64,000 bases of DNA from Psychrobacter luti (GTDB lineage: Bacteria; Pseudomonadota; Gammaproteobacteria; Pseudomonadales; Moraxellaceae), in NCBI RefSeq assembly GCF_014192115.1, contig NZ_JACHXL010000002.1, forward strand, positions 434,001 to 498,000. The letters are read 5' to 3'. Under the pieces are notes generated by a model. The model worked only from the letters and a program-made list of their open reading frames with translations. It was not told the DNA's origin and did no database searches. The position numbers and the translations under genes are program-made. Below, piece after piece: positions 55,414-64,000 of this stretch. How positions within the stretch are numbered: the stretch's first letter is position 1; each line of letters starts with the position of its first letter.

Positions 55414-56670
55414 ATGAGTGTAGAAAACCCATCTGTAGCGGCAAGCAACGCATCTACAGGTATTGTTATTATCGGTGCAGGCTTAGCAGGCTGGCACGTT
55501 ATCGATGCCATCCGTGCAAAGGATAAAGACATTCCGATTACCTTAATTACCTCTGATAATGGCGATCGTTATCATAAACCAATGCTCACTATGGCAATTA
55601 GCCAAAAGAAAAGCGCCGCCGATTTGGTGCGAGCAACGGGTAGTGATGCTGCAGAGGCGGCGAATATTACCTTACTTGCCAATACGCAAGTGACGGATAT
55701 CGACGCTGCTGCTCAAACAATACAGCTTATTTCGGCGCTACGCTCAGATCCTGTTTATACCAATTATGCAACCATCAGCTATGACAAGCTGGTTTTAGCC
55801 ATGGGCGCTCATCCTATTTTCCCTAAGAGTTTGCCGCAAGACTTAGTATGGCATGTCAATCATATTGAGCGCTTTGGACAATTACAAGAAAAACTGGCAA
55901 CTGGCAGTCAGCACGTTGCGATTGTTGGTGCGGGTATGGTAGGGACAGAAATCGCTGAGGACTTGCTAAAGGCGGGTCATGAAGTGACGCTGATTGATTT
56001 AAATAATGCGCCTTTATCACAAATGCTACCAGCAAAAGCAACCGCGCGTATTGCAGAGGCAGTTAAATCACAAGGTATTAACTTTTTGGGCGGTTATCTG
56101 GTAACGGATGTTATTCGTATCAGTGATGATAATGAAGGTGAGAACAATATTGGTAAGCTGCAAGTCAGCTATGAGCCATTTGCTTCCAATGTAGAAGATA
56201 CAGATGCTCAGTCATCTGAGATATTAATCGTCGACCATGTGATTGCCAGTACTGGCTTGACGGTTGATGGTAAATTGCCAACCGCCGCTGGGATAGATTT
56301 TAATCGCCGTACTGGCATCGAGGTAGATGCGCCAACGCTGCGTACCACTACCAATAATATCTATGCAATTGGTGATTGTATGTCTATCAATGGCGTTGCC
56401 TGCCGTTATGTCGCGCCACTGCGTGCGCAAGCAGCAACCATTGCTGATGATGTGTTGGGTTTAAAGCATAGCGGTTATGAGCATAAGCCACCGATGATTC
56501 GCCTAAAAAACAAAGCCATCTCAGTGATGGTAACGGGTGTGCCGCAAGCTGCTGGTAATTGGCAGGTAAAGACTGAAACTGATGAAGAGCTAATCATGGA
56601 TTTGATAGATGATAACAACGAAGTCAGTGCGACAGTGACTATCAAAGCGCCTGTCATGCCTAAAGGGTAG
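55414..56670 (+). CDS. FAD-dependent NAD(P)H oxidoreductase, rubredoxin reductase-like
   Basis: A 418-residue two-domain flavoprotein. The FAD motif GAGLAGWH is at the N-terminus, a second Rossmann motif IVGAGMVGTEIAEDLL binds NAD(P)H, and the C-terminal FAD motif is YAIGDCMS. It is similar to rubredoxin reductases such as Acinetobacter RubB, which feed electrons to alkane hydroxylase or cytochromes. No rubredoxin or alkane hydroxylase gene is adjacent, so the partner is unknown. It is monocistronic, with GGAG 5 nt before the ATG. Confidence 0.87.
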   Translation: MSVENPSVAASNASTGIVIIGAGLAGWHVIDAIRAKDKDIPITLITSDNGDRYHKPMLTMAISQKKSAADLVRATGSDAAEAANITLLANTQVTDIDAAAQTIQLISALRSDPVYTNYATISYDKLVLAMGAHPIFPKSLPQDLVWHVNHIERFGQLQEKLATGSQHVAIVGAGMVGTEIAEDLLKAGHEVTLIDLNNAPLSQMLPAKATARIAEAVKSQGINFLGGYLVTDVIRISDDNEGENNIGKLQVSYEPFASNVEDTDAQSSEILIVDHVIASTGLTVDGKLPTAAGIDFNRRTGIEVDAPTLRTTTNNIYAIGDCMSINGVACRYVAPLRAQAATIADDVLGLKHSGYEHKPPMIRLKNKAISVMVTGVPQAAGNWQVKTETDEELIMDLIDDNNEVSATVTIKAPVMPKG

Positions 56671-56972
56671 CTATTAAAAAATCTCTACACCATAGCCAGT
56701 GCTGCGAACCTAATGCAGCACTGGATTTTTTTGTTCATATCTACCACATCTCTTTTATCGATTTTAGAATTAAGAACGCTTCAGTCTAATATTATCGATA
56801 CATATCGTATTATTATTGATATTCTTTAATTTAAAGCACAATATTATTGGTCAGAGCATGATTTAATCATAGTCTATGGCTAAAAAGGATATTCAAGGAA
56901 GAATATTGTATTCAGCTTTTTAGTTTATTTTTCCAGTACTAAACACTCAATAGTAAAACGGAAGGACTCGTT
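56671..56972 (+). other. Gap upstream of the leucine catabolism cluster
   Basis: 302 bp, AT-rich. It contains the terminator at 56696-56732 and otherwise no recognised motif; promoter for the downstream ligase gene is presumed here. Confidence 0.45.
56696..56732 (+). terminator. Terminator of the flavoprotein gene
   Basis: Perfect 10-bp stem (CCAGTGCTGC / GCAGCACTGG) with a 9-nt loop, then a T-rich tail. Confidence 0.9.
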
Positions 56973-58727
56973 ATGACTCAGCTTACTGATTTTGACAGCA
57001 TTCTTAATAATGTTCCAAAAGTTGATGTAGGCGCGCGCTCAGCGAATGCGCCACTCAGCCAAAGCCATGATAAAGGACTTGATGTACCGCTGATAGAAGC
57101 GACTATCGGGGATTTTTTTGATGCTATTGTCGATAAATATCCTGAGCGTGAAGCATTGGTTTCTCGCCATCAAAATATCCGCTGGACTTATCGTGAGTTA
57201 CAAGAGAAAGTTAATCAGTTGGCAAGTGCTATGATTGAGATGGGACTTGAGATAGGTGATCGTATCGCTATTTGGTCGCATAACAATGCTGAATGGCTGC
57301 TGATACAATTGGCAACAGCAAAAATCGGTGTAATTCTAGTCAATATCAATCCCGCCTATCGTACCTTTGAGCTGCAATATGCACTGAATAAATTGGGATG
57401 TTCGGCATTGGTATTGATGCGTCATTTTAAAAGCAGCGACTATACGCAGATGATTCGTGAGCTGTGTCCTGAGATTTATCATAAAAATTATCAGCAACTT
57501 GATTTGGTCGAGATTCCGACGATTGAGCGCATCATTTGGATTGATGAGCCAGACAGTGATGAAAATTTTAACTTTATGCAAAAATTTTCGGATTGGATGG
57601 CAGAAGGTGATGCCAATGATCCACGCGTTGCAGAGCGTCAAGCCCAGCTTAAGAATACTGATGCTATTAGTGTGCAGTTTACCAGTGGCACGACAGGGAC
57701 ACCGAAAGGCGCCACCTTAACGCATCGTAATATCCTTAATAATGGCTATTTTCTTGGCGAAGGCATGAAGTTAACCTGTGATGATAGGCTGTGTATTCCA
57801 TTACCGCTGTATCACTGCTTTGGCATGGTGGGTGGTAATCTCGCCATTTTAACTCATGGTGGCTGTGCAGTTTATCCTAATGATGGTTTTGATCCGCTAA
57901 CGGTATTGCAAACAGTGGAAGAAGAGAAGTGTACCGCTTTGCTTGGTGTACCGACGATGTTTATCGCGGAGCTCGATCATCCAGACTTCGATAGCTTTGA
58001 TTTATCTAGCTTGCGTACCGGTATCATGGGCGGCTCTAGCTGCCCGATTGAGGTCATGCGACGTGTTATGGATAAGATGCACATGAAGGAAGTTACCATT
58101 GCTTATGGCATGACCGAGACCAGTCCAGCTTCTTGTCAGACCAGCTCGCAAACGCCACTTGAAAAGAGAGTGTCGACAGTAGGGATGGTGCTTCCAGGGC
58201 TTGAAGTTAAAATCGTTGACACTGAAACGGGTCAAGTCGTCCCGATTGGAGAGACAGGTGAATTGCTTACTTATGGCTATGCGGTGATGAAAGGTTATTG
58301 GGGCAGCCGCTTTAAAACCCGTGAAGCCATTCAGGATGGCTGGATGCATACCGGTGATTTGGCGACCATGGATGAAGATGGCTATGTCAAAATCGTCGGT
58401 CGTAGTAAAGATATGGTCATCCGCGGCGGTGAGAATATTTATCCTGTCGAAATCGAAAACTATCTCTACCGTCATCCTAAAATTCGTGATGTGCAAATTG
58501 TCGGTGTTCCTGATAAAAAATATGGCGAGGTATTGGCGGCTTGGATTATTCCTAAAGAAGAGGGCTGCTTGACTGAAGAAGAAGTACGCCAATTCTGTAG
58601 TGAGCATATCGCCCATTATAAAGTGCCGACCTATTATCGCTTTGTGACCGAATATCCGATGACTATCACTGGAAAAATTCAGAAATATAAGATTATTGAG
58701 CAGATGAAAGAAGAATTGGGCTTATAA
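56973..58727 (+). CDS. AMP-forming acyl-CoA ligase
   Basis: A 584-residue ANL-superfamily ligase. The P-loop [18 protein letters not shown] is at about 235-252. Other motifs are [21 protein letters not shown] and the C-terminal [10 protein letters not shown] with the catalytic Lys. It activates a carboxylic acid to its CoA thioester. Position just before liuBCD suggests a branched or short-chain acid such as isovalerate, 3-methylcrotonate or acetoacetate, but the sequence alone cannot show this. AAGGA lies 6 nt before the ATG, and the gap to liuB is 126 bp. Confidence 0.9.
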   Translation: MTQLTDFDSILNNVPKVDVGARSANAPLSQSHDKGLDVPLIEATIGDFFDAIVDKYPEREALVSRHQNIRWTYRELQEKVNQLASAMIEMGLEIGDRIAIWSHNNAEWLLIQLATAKIGVILVNINPAYRTFELQYALNKLGCSALVLMRHFKSSDYTQMIRELCPEIYHKNYQQLDLVEIPTIERIIWIDEPDSDENFNFMQKFSDWMAEGDANDPRVAERQAQLKNTDAISVQFTSGTTGTPKGATLTHRNILNNGYFLGEGMKLTCDDRLCIPLPLYHCFGMVGGNLAILTHGGCAVYPNDGFDPLTVLQTVEEEKCTALLGVPTMFIAELDHPDFDSFDLSSLRTGIMGGSSCPIEVMRRVMDKMHMKEVTIAYGMTETSPASCQTSSQTPLEKRVSTVGMVLPGLEVKIVDTETGQVVPIGETGELLTYGYAVMKGYWGSRFKTREAIQDGWMHTGDLATMDEDGYVKIVGRSKDMVIRGGENIYPVEIENYLYRHPKIRDVQIVGVPDKKYGEVLAAWIIPKEEGCLTEEEVRQFCSEHIAHYKVPTYYRFVTEYPMTITGKIQKYKIIEQMKEELGL

Positions 58728-58853
58728 AAAATTGAGCTGCTTTACTTCTTATTTTACTAATAACTTATATTGGTAAAGACTAAAATAACCAGTAGTTAAA
58801 ATAATTCGCATAAAAAAGCTACTCGCATTTACGCATTAAAGAAAAGGGATATC

Positions 58854-60464
58854 ATGAGCGCTATCATAACCAGTAAACTGAGTCCAAATGCCGCTGAATT
58901 TCAGCAGAACAGTGCTGCCATGCAAGAGGTCGTTGATGACTTATATCAGCACTTGCGTAAAGTCGCCCAAGGTGGCTCAGAACGCGCACGCGCCAAGCAT
59001 TTGGCACGTGGCAAGTTATTACCTCGTGAGCGTGTCGAGCGTTTGCTTGATGTTGGTACGCCATTTTTAGAAGTTGCTCCGATGGCGGCGCATGACATGT
59101 ATGGCGAAGATATTCCAGCGGCGGGCGTGATTGCTGGTATCGGTCGCATTAACGGCACTGAGTGTATGATTGTCTGTAATGATGCCACCGTAAAAGGCGG
59201 CACTTATTATCCAATGACAGTCAAAAAACATCTACGTGCCCAAGAAATTGCGCAAGAAAACAACTTGCCTTGTGTCTACTTGGTTGATTCTGGCGGTGCG
59301 AACTTGCCCAATCAAGATGAAGTGTTTCCTGATAAAGAGCACTTTGGACGTATTTTCTTTAATCAGGCTAATATGAGTGCCGCTGGCATTCCGCAGATTG
59401 CGGTGGTGATGGGTAGCTGTACTGCTGGCGGTGCATACGTGCCAGCGATGAGTGACGAATCTATTATCGTTAAAGACCAAGGAACCATCTTTTTGGGTGG
59501 TCCGCCACTGGTCAAAGCCGCTACCGGCGAAGAGGTTACTGCCGAGGACTTGGGCGGCGGCGATGTGCATACGCGTCTGTCAGGCGTGGTCGATCATTTA
59601 GCCCAAAACGATACTCATGCGTTATCGATTGCCCGTAATATCGTCAGCCACTTAAATCGTCCCGCTAAGCAAATTCCGAATCAAATCAAACCGCTTCCAC
59701 CGCGCTATGATGCCAAAGAGTTATACGGCGTTATCCCAACCGATAAGCGCAAGCCATTTGATATCAGAGAGATTATCACTCGTATTGTTGATGATAGTGC
59801 CTTTGATGAATTTAAAGCGCGCTTTGGCACGACACTGGTTTGTGGTTTTGCTCATATTGAGGGTATGCCAGTTGGTATTATCGCCAATAATGGCATCTTA
59901 TTTAGTGAATCTGCGCAAAAAGGTACGCACTTTATTGAGCTGTGCTGTAAGCGCAAAATTCCATTGATATTCCTGCAAAACATCACCGGCTTTATGGTCG
60001 GTCGTAAGTATGAGAACGAAGGTATTGCCCGTCATGGCGCTAAGATGGTAATGGCAGTAGCGAATGCTAAAGTACCTAAATTCACTGTCATCGTCGGTGG
60101 CTCATTCGGTGCTGGTAACTACGGTATGTGTGGTCGTGCTTATAGCCCGCGCTTCTTATGGATGTGGCCAAATGCGCGTATCTCTGTGATGGGTGGTGAG
60201 CAAGCAGCGTCGGTATTGGCAACGGTTAAGCGTGATAACTTTGATCGTAAAGGTGAGGCGTGGAGTGATGAAGACGAAGCCGCATTTAAAGCGCCGATTC
60301 GTGAGATGTACGAAGAGCAAGGTCATCCATATTATGCCACCGCACGTCTATGGGATGACGGCGTGATAGACCCTGCTGATACCCGTAATGTGTTGGCATT
60401 AGCGCTTAGCGCGGCTCATAACGCGCCGATTGAAGAGACAAGCTTTGGTGTGTTTAGAATGTAG
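58854..60464 (+). CDS. liuB: 3-methylcrotonyl-CoA carboxylase, carboxyltransferase (beta) subunit
   Basis: A 536-residue carboxyltransferase that moves CO2 from biotin to 3-methylcrotonyl-CoA in leucine degradation. Motifs include [40 protein letters not shown] and [19 protein letters not shown], typical of MCC beta rather than propionyl-CoA carboxylase. It works with LiuD encoded two genes downstream. AGGGA lies close to the ATG. Normal length. Confidence 0.95.
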   Translation: MSAIITSKLSPNAAEFQQNSAAMQEVVDDLYQHLRKVAQGGSERARAKHLARGKLLPRERVERLLDVGTPFLEVAPMAAHDMYGEDIPAAGVIAGIGRINGTECMIVCNDATVKGGTYYPMTVKKHLRAQEIAQENNLPCVYLVDSGGANLPNQDEVFPDKEHFGRIFFNQANMSAAGIPQIAVVMGSCTAGGAYVPAMSDESIIVKDQGTIFLGGPPLVKAATGEEVTAEDLGGGDVHTRLSGVVDHLAQNDTHALSIARNIVSHLNRPAKQIPNQIKPLPPRYDAKELYGVIPTDKRKPFDIREIITRIVDDSAFDEFKARFGTTLVCGFAHIEGMPVGIIANNGILFSESAQKGTHFIELCCKRKIPLIFLQNITGFMVGRKYENEGIARHGAKMVMAVANAKVPKFTVIVGGSFGAGNYGMCGRAYSPRFLWMWPNARISVMGGEQAASVLATVKRDNFDRKGEAWSDEDEAAFKAPIREMYEEQGHPYYATARLWDDGVIDPADTRNVLALALSAAHNAPIEETSFGVFRM

Positions 60465-60524
60465 CATTGAACGGTATATTGCCAGTCACTTCGCGCTCAT
60501 AAATACATAAATATAGAGAAAGTT

Positions 60525-61331
60525 ATGCAACAAAACTTGAATAATTATAAAAGTCTATTGGTTGACGTTGAGCAGCACGTTGCAACGGTAACCTTGAATC
60601 GCCCTGAGATACGTAATGCCTTTAACGATGAGATGATTGCTGAGCTAACCGATGCCTTTAGTACACTTGGCGCTGATGATCAAGTACGTGTTATTGTTTT
60701 AGCCGCAGCCGGTAAAGCGTTCTGTGCTGGCGCAGATCTCAATTGGATGCGCGCCATGGCGGATTATAGCTATGAGGAAAATCTAGCAGATGCTGATAAA
60801 TTGGCACAAATGCTCAAGACTATTTATGAGTGTCCAAAACCAACGATAGCGGCTATTCAAGGTGACGTCTATGCAGGTGGCATGGGCTTAGTTGCGGTTT
60901 GTGATGTAGCAATCGCGGTGAGAATTGCCAACTTCTGTCTTAGCGAAGTACGTTTGGGCTTAGCACCAGCAACCATTAGTCCTTATGTGATTAGAGCCTT
61001 AGGTGCCAGAGCCTCGCAGCGTTATTTTCTCAGTGCGGAAGTATTTGATAGTAAAAAAGCCCGTCAGCTTGGCTTTATCCATGAGCGCGTCAGTGAAGAG
61101 TCGCTTGATGATGCAGTTGCAGAATTTTGTGCCAAAGTCGTTAAAAATAGCCCTGAGGCTGTGAAAACCTGCAAGCGCTTATTGCATGAAGTCGCGGGCG
61201 CGCCTATTACCGATGAGCTAATTGCTAATACGGTCAAAGGAATCGCTGATATTCGCTCATCAGAGCAGGGCAAAGAGGGTGTACAAGCATTCTTGCAAAA
61301 GCGCAAACCTGATTGGCTAGTAGTAGGGTAG
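60525..61331 (+). CDS. liuC: Methylglutaconyl-CoA hydratase
   Basis: A 268-residue crotonase-fold enzyme that hydrates 3-methylglutaconyl-CoA to HMG-CoA. The oxyanion-hole motifs are AGKAFCAGADLNWMRAMADY and the DVYAGGMGLVAVCD segment, and SEVRLGLAPATISPYVIRALG carries the active-site Glu region. Its place between liuB and liuD, 60 bp after liuB, fixes the pathway role; by sequence alone it could be another enoyl-CoA hydratase. Confidence 0.92.
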   Translation: MQQNLNNYKSLLVDVEQHVATVTLNRPEIRNAFNDEMIAELTDAFSTLGADDQVRVIVLAAAGKAFCAGADLNWMRAMADYSYEENLADADKLAQMLKTIYECPKPTIAAIQGDVYAGGMGLVAVCDVAIAVRIANFCLSEVRLGLAPATISPYVIRALGARASQRYFLSAEVFDSKKARQLGFIHERVSEESLDDAVAEFCAKVVKNSPEAVKTCKRLLHEVAGAPITDELIANTVKGIADIRSSEQGKEGVQAFLQKRKPDWLVVG

Positions 61332-61473
61332 CAATAAAGAATAGCAATAAGAAATGTTTTCGCTAAATTGCCAATGAATAACAAAACCAATTTAGCGTAA
61401 ACGGTCATACGTGAATATCAGCCTACCGTTTGATTATTTATCAACGATAAAACGACAAGATACAGGGATAGTT

Positions 61474-63588
61474 ATGTTTTCTAAAATTTTGATCGCCAAC
61501 CGTGGTGAAATTGCCTGCCGTGTTGCTGCGACTGCCAAGCGTTTGGGTGTGAGTACCGTTGCGGTTTATTCTGATGCTGACCGTGAAGCCAAACACGTGG
61601 CTGTCTGTGATGAAGCGGTTTATTTGGGAGGTTCTGCGCCGAAAGATAGCTATCTAAAAGGTGATGCTATCATTGCGATTGCCCTCGATGTTGGCGCACA
61701 AGCGATTCATCCAGGTTATGGGTTTTTAAGTGAAAATGCGGACTTTGCACAAGCTTGTCACGATGCAGGTTTGGTCTTTATCGGTCCATCAGCTGACGCT
61801 ATCCGTGCCATGGGCGGCAAATCTGAGTCCAAGCGTTTGATGGAAGCGGCAGGTGTGCCATTAATACCTGGCTATCATGGTGAAAATCAAGATGGTGCAT
61901 TCTTAAAGCAGCAAGCAGATAGTATTGGCTATCCAGTACTGATTAAAGCCAGTGCTGGTGGTGGTGGTAAAGGTATGCGTATCGTTGAGCAGCCCAGTGA
62001 GTTTATTGATTTATTAGAATCATGCCGCCGTGAAGCGATTACCAGTTTCGGTAACGATCAAGTGTTGGTCGAAAAATATGCCCTAAAACCGCGCCATATC
62101 GAGATTCAAGTCTTCGGTGATACGCATGGCAATTATGTGCATTTGTTTGAGCGTGATTGCTCGGTACAGCGTCGCCATCAAAAGGTATTAGAAGAAGCGC
62201 CGGCACCGGGTGTTGATGAAGCGATGCGTGAAGCAATGGGAACAGCGGCAATCGAAGCGGCACGTGCGGTCAATTATTTTGGCGCAGGCACGGTTGAGTT
62301 TATCGTTGAGCAGCGTGAAGGCTCAATGAATTTTTATTTTATGGAAATGAATACCCGTCTGCAAGTTGAGCATCCGGTCAGTGAAGCTATCTCTGGCGTA
62401 GACTTGGTTGAATGGCAGCTATTGGTTGCGGCAGGTTTGCCATTGCCGAAAAAACAAGAAGAGCTGACTATCAACGGGCATGCAATTGAAGCGCGTATTT
62501 GTGCTGAAAATCCTGACAATGGATTTTTACCAGCCACGGGTACTTTATTCACTTATCAAAAGCCTGAGCATAGTACTTTTATCATTAATAAGAACAGCAC
62601 GGATGTGCGTATCGATGATGGCGTACGCGAAGGCGATGTCATCAGTCCATTTTATGACTCTATGATTGCTAAGCTTATTGTGCATGCACCTACTCGCGAG
62701 CAAGCGTTAGCCAAGCTCGATCGTGCACTGGCTCAAACGCGTATCGTGGGTCTGCCAAATAACGTCGCATTTCTACGCTATATTATTAATACAGAATCGT
62801 TTAGCCAAGCCAATCTTGATACGGCATTGATTGAGCGTGAGCGTGAGCAGCTGTTTGATCAGCATCCGCTTGAGTTATCGACGCTCGCGGTTACGGCTAT
62901 TGCGCAGCAGCTTGCCAGTGAAGCGACGATGCAAGGGTTAGATCCGTTTAGCAAGCCTACGGGTTTCCGAACCTTTAGCGATTATACGCGCTCGTTTAGC
63001 TTGGTTTATAATGAGCAATCTTATAACGCTCGTATTAGTAACTGGCACAATGCAAATTGTTCAGATAACAAAAAGGGCAGCGATAACCTTAGTAGCTTTA
63101 CGCTAGTTATTGGGAAAGAGATTGCTAACACTCAAGATAATAGCAATGCTAATGTAGCCGCCCAGACAGAAACTGTCTATGAAGGTCAAATCAGCTATAG
63201 CAGTATTGACGCACACAATCATACTCTATGGTTAGATGGTGCTCGTATCAACGCCCAAAGCTGGACAAACCATGAGACCGTCTATGTGTTTGCCGACAAC
63301 GGACGAGATGAGATTACCCTCGTTGATATCATGGCGCATGTTGGCGAAGAGAATGCGGCTGTTGGCAGTTTAAAATCACCAATGCCAGGGCAAGTCGTTG
63401 CCTTTAAAGTCGCTGTAGGTGATACTGTGAAAAAGGGCGAGCCATTAGCAGTCATCGAAGCGATGAAAATCGAACATACCATTACTGCACCGACAGACGG
63501 TGTGGTTGCAGAATTGTTATTTAGCGCAGGTGATTTGGTTGCTGATGGTGATGAGCTCCTACGTATCGATAGTGAAGACAGCCAGTAA
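61474..63588 (+). CDS. liuD: 3-methylcrotonyl-CoA carboxylase, biotin-carboxylase/biotin-carrier (alpha) subunit
   Basis: About 704 residues. Biotin carboxylase domain: KILIANRGEIACRV at the start, HPGYGFLSENADFA, KASAGGGGKGMRIV and EMNTRLQVEHPV. The MCC-type linker region (about 470-620) is poorly conserved. The C-terminal biotinyl domain has the biotinylated Lys in VIEAMKIEH. The frame opens at a GTG at 61411, but ATG 61474, after an AGGGA, begins at MFSKILIANRGE and is preferred. It is 14 bp before liuE. Confidence 0.95.
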   Translation: MFSKILIANRGEIACRVAATAKRLGVSTVAVYSDADREAKHVAVCDEAVYLGGSAPKDSYLKGDAIIAIALDVGAQAIHPGYGFLSENADFAQACHDAGLVFIGPSADAIRAMGGKSESKRLMEAAGVPLIPGYHGENQDGAFLKQQADSIGYPVLIKASAGGGGKGMRIVEQPSEFIDLLESCRREAITSFGNDQVLVEKYALKPRHIEIQVFGDTHGNYVHLFERDCSVQRRHQKVLEEAPAPGVDEAMREAMGTAAIEAARAVNYFGAGTVEFIVEQREGSMNFYFMEMNTRLQVEHPVSEAISGVDLVEWQLLVAAGLPLPKKQEELTINGHAIEARICAENPDNGFLPATGTLFTYQKPEHSTFIINKNSTDVRIDDGVREGDVISPFYDSMIAKLIVHAPTREQALAKLDRALAQTRIVGLPNNVAFLRYIINTESFSQANLDTALIEREREQLFDQHPLELSTLAVTAIAQQLASEATMQGLDPFSKPTGFRTFSDYTRSFSLVYNEQSYNARISNWHNANCSDNKKGSDNLSSFTLVIGKEIANTQDNSNANVAAQTETVYEGQISYSSIDAHNHTLWLDGARINAQSWTNHETVYVFADNGRDEITLVDIMAHVGEENAAVGSLKSPMPGQVVAFKVAVGDTVKKGEPLAVIEAMKIEHTITAPTDGVVAELLFSAGDLVADGDELLRIDSEDSQ

Positions 63589-63602
63589 AAAGGATAATCA
63601 AT

Positions 63603-64000
63603 ATGAGTATCTCGTATCCAAAACATGTCACCATCGTCGATGTCAGTCCACGTGATGGTTTGCAAAATGAAGCCATGACAGTACCGACTGCAGTTAAGCA
63701 AAGGCTTATCAATGATTTGATTGCTGCAGGGGTTAAAAAGCTTGAGGCTACTAGCTTTGTCTCGCCCAAATGGGTACCGCAAATGGGCGACAATAGCGCG
63801 CTTTTAGAGGCACTTGCAGCCACACGCCAAAGTGATGTGAGCTATTCTGTCTTAGTGCCGAATATGCGCGGTTTTGAAAATGCTATCGTCCATCGTCCTG
63901 ATGAAATCGTCATCTTTGGTTCGGCTAGTGAAACCTTTAGTCAAAAAAATATTAATTGTAGTATTGATGAAAGTATCGAGCGTTTTGCGCCCGTTGCCGC
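63603..64000 (+). CDS. liuE: Hydroxymethylglutaryl-CoA lyase, N-terminal part (cut by window edge)
   Basis: The first 132 codons are visible. VTIVDVSPRDGLQNEA is the N-terminal catalytic motif of HMG-CoA lyase, with metal-binding Asp and Arg, and VKKLEATSFVSPKWVPQMGD follows as expected. The enzyme cleaves HMG-CoA to acetyl-CoA and acetoacetate, the last step of leucine catabolism. AAGGA lies 8 nt before the ATG, and the gap to liuD is 14 bp. The frame is open at the right edge. Confidence 0.93.
   Translation, partial: MSISYPKHVTIVDVSPRDGLQNEAMTVPTAVKQRLINDLIAAGVKKLEATSFVSPKWVPQMGDNSALLEALAATRQSDVSYSVLVPNMRGFENAIVHRPDEIVIFGSASETFSQKNINCSIDESIERFAPVA

Noticed and set aside
58002-58616. 204-codon ORF on the minus strand inside the acyl-CoA ligase gene
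   Set aside because: Antisense shadow of a full-length ANL ligase with all motifs. No independent domain.
63282-63782. 166-codon minus-strand ORF over the liuD/liuE junction
   Set aside because: Covers the biotin domain and HMG-CoA lyase start on the opposite strand. No domain of its own.

Overview
The window reads as chromosomal DNA of a gammaproteobacterium of the family Moraxellaceae, most likely Psychrobacter. The reasons are protein-level resemblance, moderate-to-low GC content with AT-rich gaps, a monomeric cold-type NADP isocitrate dehydrogenase beside the ordinary dimeric enzyme, and a gene set (purK-UPF0178, duplicated DUF305 lipoprotein, liu leucine catabolism, gltIJKL) typical of that group. 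This is recognition by eye, not a database result. No tRNA, rRNA, CRISPR array, prophage, integrase, transposase or insertion sequence was seen. No gene for a DNA-binding transcription factor was recognised either.

Layout. 1-9.5 kb: the end of yggS, a CNNM/CorC membrane protein, glutamine-dependent NAD synthetase, an AI-2E family permease behind a possible leader peptide, pdxB (vitamin B6), epmA (EF-P modification), an NAD(P)-binding oxidoreductase and a UPF0178 protein. 9.5-13.6 kb: purK and purE (separate transcription likely), a metallophosphoesterase and a rhomboid protease. 14-18 kb: two tandem paralogous membrane-anchored proteins, only the second with an OmpA peptidoglycan-binding domain. 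18-27.5 kb: envelope and proteostasis genes (nagZ, prc, slyD-like FKBP, M61 peptidase), a glutaredoxin-like protein, a DUF305 lipoprotein and rluE. 28-32 kb: two unrelated NADP-isocitrate dehydrogenases facing each other, followed by almost 1 kb of non-coding DNA with inverted repeats. 32.8-40.4 kb: a FemAB-like acyltransferase, ubiC, glyA, gltS, a barstar-like inhibitor with a cold-shock-domain/transmembrane/RNase fusion, and proA.

41-48.5 kb is a polar amino-acid ABC importer locus with one ATPase, three tandem substrate-binding lipoproteins and two permeases, then a fumarylacetoacetate-hydrolase family enzyme. 48.8-55.2 kb holds a lipase-like hydrolase, hslO (with a likely heat-shock promoter) and a complete gltIJKL glutamate/aspartate importer. 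55.4-64 kb holds a rubredoxin-reductase-like flavoprotein and a leucine/isovalerate catabolic cluster: acyl-CoA ligase, liuB, liuC, liuD and the start of liuE, cut by the window edge.

Most transcription units end in clear intrinsic terminators, which define the operons well. The most unusual locus is the two-gene unit at 37.8-39.0 kb. It encodes an RNase of the Sa/T1 type, tethered through a membrane segment to a cytoplasmic cold-shock domain, and its predicted barstar inhibitor 1 nt downstream. Several annotated starts were moved to an internal ATG (or TTG) with a good Shine-Dalgarno (SD) sequence; these are noted in each entry.
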